Origin: Solanum dulcamara
Taxonomy: Eukaryota > Streptophyta > Magnoliopsida > Solanales > Solanaceae
Direction of reading: 5' to 3'
DNA: 64,000 nucleotides
NCBI RefSeq assembly: GCF_947179165.1
Contig: NC_077248.1
Location: 15,042,256 to 15,106,255 of the forward strand
The translations under genes and the position numbers were made by a program. Each line of letters begins with the position of its first letter. The stretch's first letter is position 1. Positions 35,123-47,770 of this stretch are shown one piece after another. The notes under the pieces are model-generated. The model had not been told where the DNA came from. It saw only the letters and a list, made by a program, of their open reading frames with translations, and ran no database searches.

Positions 35123-37335
35123 TGTTGACACCCAATTTTGACCCTCCATAACGCAAATTAGCTACCGAGGTTTTTTTGAATTTCAAACATTTTTGAAGTA
35201 ATTAGCTTTTATAAAAAATAAAGATATTTTCATGTTATTCTTAAATATTTTTATTTTTTTTATAATTTTTAGTATAATATACATATTTCTATAAACTATA
35301 TCTTTGATTACTACTTATGTAGTTATTTGAAAATCATCTCAAAAAGATTTTATTTTTAACTAAATATAATGTTAGTTAGGTTAGTTTAATTATAGTTTGC
35401 ATTTGTGAAAATTTTAGTTGTTTTTCTTAAAAATAATTCCCAATCTCCCCCATCGAAAATTGTATGAAAATTTGAAGTTTTTGGAGCCTATATAAATGCT
35501 CATATTCTTATTAAGATGGGAGAAGATGTGCTGGTTTTTTAGCCATCCCAAAGCTAGAAATTTTCTTAACTTGGCTAGGATTTTGGACTCTTTTCACCAG
35601 CCTAAAAATTGTGAAAATTTCTAGCTTTCAATCTATATTTTTCTTCAAGAAAAATAGGAGATTGAAGTCAAAATTTAGGCTAAGAACAATATTCTTATAA
35701 CATCGAACCCACGAAGATTCGAGTCTAAATTTTTAATTTTTGTTTTGTTTTTGTTTGTTGTAGATTGAAGTTCCATCAAGTTTTTGGGCGGTGGTGAAGT
35801 CGTCTTCCACTCGTCGTCTTCAGCCTCGCTGCTCGAAAAGAGGTAAAAAAATTTCTTAGCTTTATTTTATTTAATTATTTCATGTTTTATATTTAGTTGA
35901 TTCGTAGTCTTTTTTTATATATTTTTTAGTTAGCATGTATTAAGAATAATTCGATTAATGGTAGATTTTTTTTATAGTTAGCATGTGTTAGAATTAATTA
36001 GCTATCATGTGTTAGGATTATTTCATAAAAGATCTTAGTTTTGTTCATTATTTTTCCAAATAGTTTCCTTTGACAATATAGATTTTTATGTTTTTAATTT
36101 CTTCTTTTAACATGATTTAGATAACAAAAGTATGCTTAAAGTTATTATTCAATTAGAAGTTTTATAGCCTAATTGATTTAATTCTTTATTTAAAATTTGA
36201 TCTAGTATAGCGTATACATTAAATTCGTGTTCTTTAGTTACTTGAATATATTTCTTCTTTCCTTTTCTTTGTCCATATATATGCATGTTGTTAGTCACTC
36301 TTAGGATACTTATCAATTTGATAACTTAAAATATCATGATATGTTCATTGGTTTAGCTTAAAATAAGTAAATGCTTATGTAATTTTATTTTGGTGCATGC
36401 GATATCAATTTGAGTCCATCTTTGGACTCCATCGTTGTATATTGTTGAGTTTTGAGTCTCCCATCATCTTGTTTGAATTGCTAGAAAGTTGATAAATGGA
36501 AAAGAACGTAATATTCATGATTTATATATTGATATTGGGTTGGGTTGTATACATGGAATACAAGTGGAAAATAGTATCGTATACACTGATACACAGTATT
36601 TATATAGTCTAATATGCAAGAAAATAATGTTGTATACACTGATATATAATATATATACATTCCGATATACAGTGTGTATACAACTGCGATATACAGTGAG
36701 ATTGTGCTTAAGACCCAAAATGCAGATGACCCAATACCTTAGTCCAAGCGTACAGAAACTAAGTGTCGGACAATATTTTCATTTGTTATTTATTGTTTAT
36801 TTATATTAATTAGGGTTATAATAATTTATTCACTTATGTTATTTATGTTTGCTTAGATATTAATTTTAATTTGTTTTAACTTAATTAGATTCTCCTAAAA
36901 ATAAACCAATTCATGTTAATTTACTCTTTAGATGATTTTCTACCTTTACTTAGGCATTTGGTAAACTTTACATCTTTTTTTTATATACATGTGTATTATT
37001 TTCAATGTTTAAGTTTGATCATTTTTCCAAAAAATATATTTTAAAGTCTTCGTTTCTTTTTTAAATTAATATTTTTAAAATTTAGTCAAATAATTTTTAA
37101 ATCGTCAAATAACCGCGCGTTAGCGGCCACTTTGAATGCTTAATACCTTCAAAAAGTAAAAATAAGAACCTCGTACCTTTTTTTCTGAATTTTTAAGAAT
37201 TAAATCTGTTAGAATCTTTTAAATTAAATTTTCTTAATTTCTTTAAAAAATTAAGTGGCGACTCCTCTTTTTTAAAATTAATTTTCTCTCTATAAAGTTG
37301 AAATTAATTTTAAACCATCTTTTTCCGACATAACA
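35123..37335 (+). repeat. Tat/Ogre-type LTR, plus strand (2213 bp)
   Basis: It starts TGTTGACACCCAATTTTGAC and ends TCCGACATAACA, followed at once by a primer site (GAAATGACGACTCCACTGG). The same arrangement with the same terminal words is found in reverse at 54505-56742, but the LTR bodies differ, so they are different subfamilies. The 5-bp left flank is CTAAT. Repeats of TATACACTGATA-type words occur at 36580-36700. Confidence 0.85.
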
Positions 37336-38870
37336 GAAATGACGACTCCACTGGAGAATTTTATAGGTTCTAACCATTAGATTTGATTATTTGAATATGT
37401 TTGTAATAATTTTTATTTGTTTAAATTTTGCAAATTATAACTATTGCAGTTCATGGCATTAAATTCCGCCAAACGACAAATAGTTTGCATTAGGATTAAA
37501 GACGGTTATGTAGTCACCTACGATTGTTCCTTCAGAAAATAACCATTATTTCTTGAATTAATAAATGGGTAGTTGATTCGTGGTCGTCCAATGCCATTTA
37601 TTATATTCAGCCCGCAGTTTGTTCGATTTGGGTATTCAGTCTTTTTTCAAAGCCCACTCTAGTCCACCTAGCATAGAGCGAAACCAAAATCCTAATTTAG
37701 TGCATTGCCCTAAGATGACCCAATATCCAAGGCGTATTGGACCCATTAGAAAGACCACCTTGAGTCCAAAACGGCCATCGGCCTAAATGTACGATCATAC
37801 ATATATGTTTAAATTTGAAGGTTGTATGCGCCATTTGACAAACCATTGTCCCTCGGGGTTGAAAGTTTATTTTAGTAGCTTAGTCTAGTCAAATAAGGAT
37901 CTTCACAAGCTACTACTTCATCCAAAAGGCGTTGGCATTCGGAGATGTCAAGAAGTTGAGAACAAAAGATTTTCCACGAAGGCTTAGTTTAGGATTATGC
38001 CCCTGCGTGGAATTGATTATTTGTATCCATTTTTTCCCATTATTTATCCCATTCAATTTATTCATAATATTTGTATAAATATAAGTTTTGGGCAATTGAG
38101 CGTTTCAAATGGTGTTATACATCCTTCAAATCGTTAGGCCTATCCTTGGCACAAAAGGGTCACATATCTGTTTAGGACACGCAATAACTGTTTACGTGCT
38201 ATATGCTATAACTGTTTTTGTGAATATATTGCTTCATTTGGAGACATGCTAGTCCACTATTTTAGAATTTTTTCTAGAACCTCATAGGCATAAATATCGA
38301 GTCACTATCAAAAGTGCGTCCAACTACTTAATGAGTCTTTAGTTTTCCCAACAAAATTCAAATTTTACTCTCAAATCATAAACCTTGCTCTCTTATCTCA
38401 AAAAAGGGTTGACGTTTCATTAAAAATAATAATAATAAAAAATAAATAAATAAATTCAAGTTTTGGTCTTGTCTTTGAAGTTTTTAATTTTTCCTCATTC
38501 TTTCAAAGAAATTGAGAACTTCTTCTTCATATAAAAGAATGAGGGTACAGAAGTTGGATCACAAGAAATCCGTGATTCAACACAAGTCAACCTTTCTCAC
38601 ATATCAGTCCTAAAATTAGAATGGGTCAATTTTGGTCCATTTAGTCTTTCTTCACCCATGGATTAATTTGTCTTCAAACAAAGCAATATTTAAATGTTGA
38701 GTTCTTTGTGTGATATTTTGCATTAATTATTATAAATACAGACTAATACTTTGGCTTTTGAGTTATTCTTCTTTTTCACGAAAAGACTGATTTGTGTCGA
38801 AAATCAAACTTGCTTACTTTTCAAAGATCCAGGGTTCAACAAAGTTGATTTTTTTTTAATTTTACAGGAG
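37336..38870 (+). other. 5' leader of the plus-strand Tat-type element
   Basis: It opens with the primer-site-like GAAATGACGACTCCACTGG. It is homologous, in inverted orientation, to 53130-54504: for example 37718-37780 (GACCCAATATCCAAGGCG onward) matches the complement of 54040-54110, and 38120-38210 matches 53650-53740. Untranslated, with no credible ORF. Confidence 0.78.
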
Positions 38871-40820
38871 CTGTTATCAAAGGACATCATGCAATAAATG
38901 ATTGGATCTCAATTTAAAGAGGTCAACACCCTCTTCGTAACTAACAAGCTTTCTTTGTACGCAAGAGAGACGACATTATTTCAAGAGATGGAATCATGGC
39001 AATCACAAATCTACTGCAACATTCAACCACAAAATTTAACCCTAATCTTTTTCAATTCTTTAATCTAAGGAAAATCATAACCCTTTCTCATATAGATCTT
39101 GTAGGGACAAAGAGTTCATGGAAAATAACGATGATCTTAAATTTAACAAAATACCAATACACAGCCTGAAAGATAAATCGGGGGAGTTTTTGACCATGAA
39201 GCCTTACTCCTATATGACTATATCTTGTTACTTAATTTTTTATAATGTCCCCGCCTTCACACTTTTTTCATATCTTTGCAGGAAAACTGTCCTCGATAAT
39301 AGTCGGGGATGGTTATAACAATATATGATTCTAGTGAATAGTTGGAAGAATTCAAGTTATAAGAGACAATCCCCAAAAAGAACACAACAAGTGATTCCTA
39401 CAGGAAATTGAAAGAACACACCAATGTATAATCTCAGAGGAATGTTTGAAAAATAATATAACGATAGGTGTTCTCACCGATGGATGAGAAGACACGAAAC
39501 GTGTTGGTTCAAATAGGCAAAAGACACTCCCATTTGAATATGTCAAAGAACACTAGACTTACGAGATGTCACTCTAACTTTGTCTAAATCTTTAAATTAT
39601 TTTATATATCATATCTGCAAGAACTACGCACACCTGATTCTCATCTCGGTGAGATACGTAGGCAACCCTTCTTGGGTTCGGTATTTCCTTTTTCAACCAA
39701 AAAATAAATAAATAAAAAATAAATAAAATAATAAATTGTGTACATATTTTAAGAGTCATATCTTTTTGATTGGGACAAATACAGTTAGGAGCATGCGAAA
39801 TATTTGGTATGATAAAAAAGATTGGCTTTGTGATAAACCATAGTTTCTATTGGTATCTTTCATTTGTACTTTTGTGATGTTTGAAAATTCTCTTGCAGGC
39901 ATTCAAGGTAAGAATAAAACTAACTTCATGGCTTCATGTGCATTGTGTGGTGAGCTTTAGACTAAAATTCAATTGCATCGCACTGTTGATCTAGAACTTG
40001 GCCTGAATGTTTGTTGAAGTGAAATCCTGAGTTATGTTTGGTTTGAGAAAGGATTGTAGGCCGTTTTTGACCCGATTGTGTCTTTCAAAGCCTAGCAAAT
40101 AATATTAATCCCTAGTTTTCCCACTTTGAGCCTAAAGCCTTTTCTTTGGACAACCACATCTTAGCCCTTTCCCTTCTAAGTGCTTATATGCACTATTCCT
40201 TTCTTAGCCCAACCTCCTTGAGCGCACCGAATATGTGCAAATTATAGAAGAATATTCAACTTTTCAATTGCCAAAGGCAAAAGACGTAAAGTCTCCAAAG
40301 TTAAGAAAGCAAAGAAGACTTTCCAGAAAAAAAAACTACTACAAGGTCGATGTTAGACGAAAAGGAAACTACACCAACAAAAGAGGAGAAAGCTCAAAAG
40401 GAAGGGGTGAAAAGAGAAAAACTCTAACAAATAAGGACTCAAAGAAGTCAAGACAAAAGAAAGGGGTGAAAAAAAAACTCTAAAATAAAGACTCAAAAAG
40501 AAGTGAAAATCTAAGAAGGAGATAACAAAGAGGATCGGGCGCCCAAAGGCGTATCAATCATCAAAAGCACAAATTCAGTGTGACACTCAAGGAGAGATTA
40601 AGTCACTTTTATCCTAAATAAATATCTCACCCGTCCCTAAGCCTATATTACAAGCCAATAAACAAGCCTACATGATCTCATTCCAAATATTCTCATATTA
40701 GTGGAGACTTACATGCAGGCCAAGCATATGGTATCACAGTTACATGCGCTGAACTTTCTTGAAAGTGTGAGTGCACTTTGCAATATGTCCTCAAATCAAA
40801 CACTTCAGATATGTATAATT
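38871..40820 (+). other. remaining internal region of the plus-strand Tat-type element
   Basis: Homology to the minus-strand leader ends near 38870, by a TTTTACAG-like site. The expected gag and pol are absent. At 39622-39669 there is a plus-strand copy of the stem-loop motif that otherwise lies in the 3' noncoding parts of the pol blocks. I infer that a deletion joined the leader to 3' noncoding sequence. A purine-rich stretch at 40235-40490 opens an 82-codon Lys/Arg-rich frame, which I do not consider a gene. Confidence 0.5.
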
Positions 40821-40995
40821 CTTGAAAATATGTACAAAGTGCCTAATCACTTTGACATTAGTGTGTGAATATCATGCTCATTTTCGAACATTCTATATTC
40901 ATTGTGGCTTGCTAGAGATTTGAACAAGGCATTGTTTTTCATTTTTTTGAACGTCTCTTTTTCGTCTAACAAATCCTGGTGACAAAATTATCACT

Positions 40996-41253
40996 TTGAA
41001 AACTCTTTGTTCTATTAACTTCTTTGTACTTGCTGAAGGGAGAGATATGGTGATCTTTTATAAATCTGCATCCACAGAAAAATGGTTAGTTTTGAATGAA
41101 TTGATCTGTGTTGAATTCTCCATTTGTTTTCTCCTTGTCTTGCTATCTTTTATAGCTTGCTCTGATTCCCCACTTCTCGGTAGATATAAGACTAAAATAT
41201 ATTCATGCAAAATATTTGATGTATCAAAAGCTTTAAGAAAGATGATTTTTTGA
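40996..41253 (+). other. 85-codon ORF antisense to pol, block A copy
   Basis: The frame begins MKTLCSINFFVLAEGRDMVI and is kept at exactly 85 codons in all four blocks. It lies on the strand opposite to pol, between integrase and the 3' end. No domain is recognised; a hydrophobic stretch (FSICFLLVLLSFIA) could be a membrane segment. Differences among copies are mostly amino-acid changing, so selection is not evident. Some Tat elements are known to carry antisense ORFs in this place, but similarity is unproven. Confidence 0.3.
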
Positions 41254-41781
41254 AAAGTAATTTGGAAAAGACCACTTCCAGATGTCATGTCACGCATAGC
41301 TTAAATGAACGTCCTTGATCCGAAGCTTTGAGCAGGCTTGATATCTTGTTCACAAAATTTTTAAGGATTCTTGGGATATTCTGACATAGCTAGAAAGTTT
41401 TTGTAGTTGACTCTGAACTCTGATGGTGCTATATTTTATTGAGGTTAACATTGACCTTCCAACAATGTCGGGGATCATTTGAGGCCAACGTTGAACATTG
41501 AAGTTGAGTAAAACCTTCTGATGATATTAGATAAATTTTTTGAGGTTATCCTCAAAAATTTCTATCCTATTTAGATGTCTTGGTAAATATCGTACTACCA
41601 ATAAGAGATTTGTAGAATTTTTAAGATCCTATCAAAAATTCTATCCAGTCACTTTTTTGATGCACCTCAGTCTTGTCTTCTTTTGTGAAAGGATTGTCTT
41701 TGAAATTTTTGAGTCTCTCTTAAAAATTCTGTCTCAATTTCTATCATAAATAGAGACGGGAGATATGACTGAACCGTTGTG

Positions 41782-41932
41782 GCGCCTACGTATTTCGTTG
41801 AGGTAGGAATCAGGTCAAACATAATTCCCCCCTCGGGAGATAAATAAAAAGGGAGATTTAATAGAAAATGACAGAGGCCGACATAGGCCACCTACGTATC
41901 TTATTCTTGAGAATTCAGGTCAGACGTAGTTC
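41782..41932 (-). repeat. pair of stem-loop motifs in block A 3' noncoding DNA
   Basis: On the minus strand two copies (41932-41886 and 41827-41782) read about GAACTACG, then GACCTGA-TTC, then GATACGTAGGC. The CTACGT and ACGTAG halves can pair. Equivalent pairs lie in blocks B, C and D. Confidence 0.7.
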
Positions 41933-44580
41933 ATTAAAATGGAAGGGTTAATTTAAAACAAAAGCATAAAAACGATTACAGACAAATAACATAATTACAA
42001 GGACCTTGAACCTTCAAATGTAGTATCTCTTGACGGCATCTGAGTTGATTGGTTTCGGCCACTCTTGGCCATCCATTTCAGACAATATTAATGCACCTCT
42101 AGATAACACTTTGCGAACCATGTAAGGTCCTTGCCAATTTGGTGCGAACTTTCCTTTATACTCATCTTGATGTAGAAAAATGCATTTGAGAACCAACTGA
42201 CCAACTTCAAATGTTCTTAGTCTCACTCGCTTGTTAAAAGCACGAGTCATTCTTTGCTGGTATAGTTGACCATGGCAAATGGCAGTCATTCTCTTTTCAT
42301 CAATCAAAGCCCAATGTTCAATTCGATTACGAACCCAATCGGCGTTGCTCAATTCAGCTTCTTGAATGATTCTCAACGAAGGTATCTCTACTTCGGCAAG
42401 GATTATGGCCTCTGTCCCATACACTAGCAAGTATGGGGTTGCTCCAATTGATGTTCTGACAGTTGTTCGGTATCCTAGCAGAGCATATGACAACATCTCA
42501 TGCCAACCTCTATGATTGCCTATCATTTTCCTCAAGATCTTTTTGATGTTCTTGTTGGCAGCTTCTACGACTCCATTCATTTGAGGGCGATACACAGTTG
42601 AGTTTCGGTGATTAATCTTGAATTGCTCACATATCTCTTTTATCAAATGACTATTGAGATTTGCTCCATTATCAGTAATGATGGAATCCGGTATTCCAAA
42701 TCTACATATCAAATTGTTACGGACGAAGTCTACTATTACCTTCTTCGTAACTAATTTATACGAGGCTGCTTCCACCCACTTGGTGAAGTAATCAATAGCA
42801 ACTAAAATGAACCTATGTCCATTAGAGGTGGATGGCTCTATTGTACTAATGACATCCATACCCAAGCCACAAATGGCCAAGGAGAACTCATGGCATTGAG
42901 TTCGTGAGGAGGTATTCGAATCAAATCACCGTGCACTTTACATTGATGACATTTTTGCACATACTTACAACAATCATGCTCCATAGTCATACAAAAATAG
43001 CTGGATCGAAGGATCTTCTTCGCCAAGGTAATCCCATTCATGTGAGTTCCACAAATTCCCGCGTGAATTTATTTGAGAAGCTTCATAAGTTCAATAGCAT
43101 CGACATATCTGAGAAGACCCATATTTGGAGTTCTCCTATAAATGGTTTCTCTACTTGGAAAGAAATTGTTAGCCATTCGACGTATTACTTTCTTCTGATT
43201 GAAAGTCACATTATCTGGATAAGTTCCAATTTCTAGATACCTTTTTATGTCAAAATACCAAGGTCTCCCATCTGGTTCTGCTTTGACATGCGAACAATGA
43301 GCGGGTTTTTCTTTCAAATATATCTCTACAAGATCAATGTAACTTGTATCTGGATGTTTGATCATTGAGGAGATAGTAGCAAGAGTGTCAGCATATTCGT
43401 TCTGCAACCTTGGGGTATGCCTAAACTCGATCTTGCGAAACCTTTTACACAACCTTTGTACTAACTTCACGTACGGTGCAATCTTCAAATTCTTCACGGC
43501 CTATTCCCCCTGAACCTGATGAATTAGTAAATCTGAATCTCCTATTACCAAGAACTCTTGAATGTCTTTATCGATCGCCGTCTTTAGATCCACGATGCAT
43601 CTTCATACTCAGCGATATTGTTCGTGCAACGAAATCGGAGTTTGGCTGCCATAGGGTAATGTTGGCCAGATTATGATATTAGGACTGCTCCAATCCCACT
43701 TCCTTCATGATTCACTGCCCCATCAAAAAATACTCTCCAACCAAGGTATGCCTCAGAGATATGTTCTCCTACAAATAATACCTCTTCATCGGGAAAATAA
43801 GTTCTGAACAGTTCATACTCTTCGTCTACTGGATTTTCTACAAGATGATCTGCTAAGGCTTGTGCCTTTATCGCCTTTTGGGTCACATACACAATATCAA
43901 ACTCACTCAACAACATTTGCCATTTCGCCAATTTCCCAGTGGGCATCACTTTATGAAAAATATACTTCAACCGATCCATCTTGGAAATGAGATATGTAGT
44001 ATATGAAGACAAGTAATGTCTCAACTTTTGAGCAATCCATATAACGAGCCTCGTATGGAGTAAACTTCTTGCTTAAGTAGTAGATTGATCGTTCCTTCTT
44101 CCCAGTCTCATCATGTTGACCTAGCATGCATCAAAATGCATTATCCGAGACAGACAGATATAGCAACAATAGAACTCCTTCCCTCGGAGGAACTAGAACC
44201 GGCGGATTAAACAAGTAGCTTTTGATAGCATCGAAAGCTATCTGACACTCTTCGGTCCATTTGTCAATGCATCCTTTTTCAGAAGCTTAAAGATAGGCTC
44301 ACAGATCAATATGGACTGAGCTATGAATCGACTGATGTAGTTCAATCTTCCCAAAAAGCTCATCACTTCCTTCTTGATCTTTGGTGGAGGTAATTCTTCA
44401 ATTGCCTTGATTTTAGCGGGATCAAGCTCGATACCCCTTCTACTAACTATAAATCCTAATAACTAGCCGACTGGTACCCCAAAAGCATATTTAGCAGGAT
44501 TTAATTTCAAGTTGTATTTATGCAGGCGATCAAAGAACTTCTTCAAGTAAGTCAAATGATCCGCACTCTCAAAGGATTTG

Positions 44581-47500
44581 ATAATATGTACAAAGTGCCT
44601 GATCACTTTAATATTAGTGTTTGAATATGATGCTCATTTTTGAACACTCTATATTCATTGTGGCTTGCTGGAGATTTGAACAAGGCATTGTTGATCATTT
44701 TTTTAAACGTCTCCTTTTCGTCTGACGAATCCTGGTGACAAAATTATCACTTTGAAAACTCTTTATTCTTTTAACTTCTTTATACTTGCTGAAGGGAGGG
44801 ATATGGTGATGTTTTATAAATCTGCATCCAGAGAAAAATGGTTAGTTTTGAATGAATTGATTTGTGTTGAATTCTCCATTTATTTTCTCCTTGTCTTGCT
44901 ATCTTTGATCACTTGCTCTGATTCCCCACTTCTCGATAGATATAAGACTAAAATATATTCATGCAAAATGTTTGATGTATCAAAAGCTTTAAGAAAGATG
45001 CATTTTTGAAAAGTAATTTGAAAAAGACCACTGCCAGATGTCATGTCACGCATAACTTAAATGAATGTCCTTGATCCGAAGCTTTGAGAAGGCTTGATAT
45101 CTTGTTCACAAAATTTTTAAGGATTCTTGGGACATTCTGACATAGCTAGAAAGTTTTTGTAGTTGACTCTGAACTCTGATAGTGCTAGAGATTATTGAGG
45201 TTGACATTGACCTTCCAACAATGTCAGGGATCATTTGATGCCAACCTTGAACTTTGAAATTGAGTAAAACCTTCTGATGGTATTAGATAAAATTTTTGAC
45301 GTCATCCTCAAAAATATCTATCGTAGTTAGATGTCTTGGTAAATATCATACTACCAATAAGAGATTTGTAGAATTTTTAAGATCCTATCAAAAATTCTGT
45401 CCTGGTCACTTTTCTGATGCACCTCAGTCTTGTCTTCTTTTGTGAAAAGATTTTCTTTGAATTTTTTGAGTCTCTCTCAAAAATTCTGTCCCAGTTTCTA
45501 TCATAAATAGAGAACTTACGGGAGATATGACTGAACCGTTGTGGCACCTACGTATTTTGTTGAGGCAAGAATCAGGTCAAACATAGTTCCCCCCTCGCGA
45601 GATAAATAAAAAGGGAGATTTAATAGAAAATGACTAAGTCCGACATAGGCCGCCTACGTATCTCATTCTTGAGAATTCAGGTCAGACATAGTTCATTAAA
45701 ATGGGAGGGTTAATTTAAAACAAACAAGCATAGAAATGATTACAGGCAAATGACGTAATTAAAAGGACCTTGAACCTTCAAACGTAGTATCTCTTGACAG
45801 CATCTGAGTTGATTGGTTTTGGCCACTCTTGGCCATCCATTTCAGACAATAATAATGCACCTCCAGATAACACTTTGCGAACCATATAAGGTCCTTGCCA
45901 ATTTGGCGCGAACTTTCCTTTATACTCATCTTGATGTGGAAAAATGCATTTGAGAACCAACTGACCAACTTCAAACTTTCTTGGTCTCACTCACTTGTTA
46001 AAAGCACGAGTCATTATTTGCTGGTATAGATGACAATGGCAAACGACAATCATTCTCTTTTCATCAATCAAAGACAAATGTTCAATTCGATTACGAACCC
46101 AATCGGCATTGCTCAATTCAGCTTCTTGAATAATTTTCAAAAAAGGTATCTACACTTCGACAGGGATTACGGCCTGTGTCTCGTACACTAGCTAGTATGG
46201 GGTTGCTCCAATTGATGTTCTGACAGTTGTTCGGTATCCTAGCAGAGTGTATGACAACATCTCATGCCAACCTCTGTGATTGCCAATCATTTTCCTCAAG
46301 ATCTTTTTGATGTTCTTGTTGGCAGCTTCTACGGCTCCATTCATTTGGGGATGATACGCGGTTGAGTTTTGATGATTAATCTTGAATTGCTCACATATCT
46401 TTTTTATCAAATGACTATTGAGATTTTCTCCATTATCAGTAATGATGGAATCCGGTATTCCAAATCTACATATCAAATTGTTACGGACAAAGTCTACTAT
46501 TACCTTCTTCGTAACTGATTTATACGAGGCTGCTTCCACCCACTTGGTGAAGTAATCAATAGCAACTAAAATGAACCTATGTCCATTAGAGGTGGATGGC
46601 TCTATTGGACTAATGACATCCATACCTCAAGCCACAAATGGCCAAGGAGAACTCATGGCATTGAGTTCGTGAGGAGGTACTTGAATTAAATCACCGTGCA
46701 CTTGACATTGATGACATATTTGCACATACTTACAATAATCATGCTCCATACTCATCCAAAAATAACCAGATCGAAGGATCTTCTTCACCAAGGTAAGCCC
46801 ATTCATGTGAGTTCCACAAACTCCTATGTGAATTTGGTCGAGAAGCTTTGTAGCTTCAATAGCATTGACACATTTGAAAAGACCCATATCTGGAGTTCTA
46901 GTATAAAGGGTTTCTCCAGTTGGAAAGAAATTGTTAGCCATTCGACGTATTGCTTTCTTCTGATTGAAAGTCGCATTATCTGGATAAGTTCCAGTTTTAG
47001 ATACCTTTTTATGTCAAAGTACCAAGGTCTCCCATCTGGTTCTGCTTCGACATGCGAACAGTGAGCGGGTTGTTCTTTCAAATATATCTCCACAAGATCA
47101 ATGTAACTTGTATCTGGATGTTTGATCATTGAGGAGATAGTAGCAAGAGCGTCAGCAAATTTGTTCTGCAACTTTGGGGTATGCCTAAACTCGATCTTGC
47201 GAAACCTTTTACACAACCTTTGCACTAACTTCACGTACGGTGCAATCTTCGAATTCTTCACAGCCTATTCCCCCTGAACCTGATGAATTAGTAAATCTGA
47301 ATCTCCTATTACCAAGAACTCTTGAATGTCTTTATCGATTGCCATCTTTAGATCCATGATGCATCTTCATACTCAACCATATTATTCGTGCAACGAAATC
47401 GGAGTTTGGCTGCCATAGGGTAATGTTGGCCAGATTAGGATATTAGGACTACTCCAATCCCACTTCTTTCATGATTCACTGCCCCATCAAAAAATACTCT

Positions 47501-47770
47501 CCAACCAAGGTATGCCTCAGAGATATCTTCTCCTATAAACAATACCTCTTCATCGGGAAAATAAGTTCTGAACGGTTCATACTCTTCGTCTATTGGATTT
47601 TCTACAAGATGATCCACTAAGGCTTATGCTTTTATCGCCTTTTGGGTCACATACATAATATCAAACTCACTCAACAATATTTAGCAGGATTTAATTTCAA
47701 GTTGTATTTATGCAGGCGATCAAAGAACTTCTTCAAGTAAGTCAAATGATCCGCACTCTCAAAGGATTTG
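44581..47770 (-). pseudogene. pol: Tat-type pol block B, mosaic and internally deleted
   Basis: It has the same order as block A, but RT and RNase H are fused by a deletion at about 47682, where the RT word LKLNPAKY adjoins LLSEFDIVYVT. Integrase has the D, D, E core in a 143-residue frame (46623-46192), followed by nonsense codons at 46194-46192 (TAG), 46152-46150 (TAG) and 45993-45991 (TGA), all shared with block C but absent in A and D. The second RNase H instead shares a TAA after VVLIS with block A. The copy is bounded on both sides by the same artificial RT/3' noncoding junction (44580/44581 and 47770/47771). Confidence 0.87.
44752..45009 (+). other. 85-codon ORF antisense to pol, block B copy
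   Basis: Starts MKTLYSFNFFILAEGRDMVM; same length and position as in block A, with about ten amino-acid differences from it. No recognised domain. Confidence 0.25.

Larger units (their letters stand above)
40821..44580 (-). pseudogene. pol: Tat-type pol block A (RT end, RNase H, second RNase H, integrase, 3' noncoding)
   Basis: Read right to left: the end of RT (44570-44030, with AYAFGV-like and PPKIKKEVMSFLG motifs), an RNase H connection (YLSSYTTYLISKMD), and a second RNase H beginning WRVFFDGAVNHEGSG. The latter is the extra archaeal-type RNase H known from Tat elements. Integrase follows: its zinc module is near 43040-42930, and an open frame of 288 residues (42880-42014) has the catalytic D (AIDYFTKW), D (TDNG) and E (VVEAANKN), ending RYYI. 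Stops and frameshifts occur in the RT, in the second RNase H (TAA after AVLIS) and before the integrase frame. Noncoding sequence (42000-40821) follows. Confidence 0.88.

Noticed and set aside
37580..37786. 68-codon ORF in the Tat leader
   Set aside because: The inverted homologous leader at 54.0-54.2 kb does not keep the frame.
40235..40483. Lys/Arg-rich 82-codon ORF
   Set aside because: It comes from a purine-rich stretch, is low in complexity, and has no homologue in the other Tat copies here.
42904..43676. Plus-strand ORFs opposite the Tat integrase (110 and 66 codons), with counterparts in other blocks
   Set aside because: They mirror conserved integrase codons on the other strand and share no independent feature.
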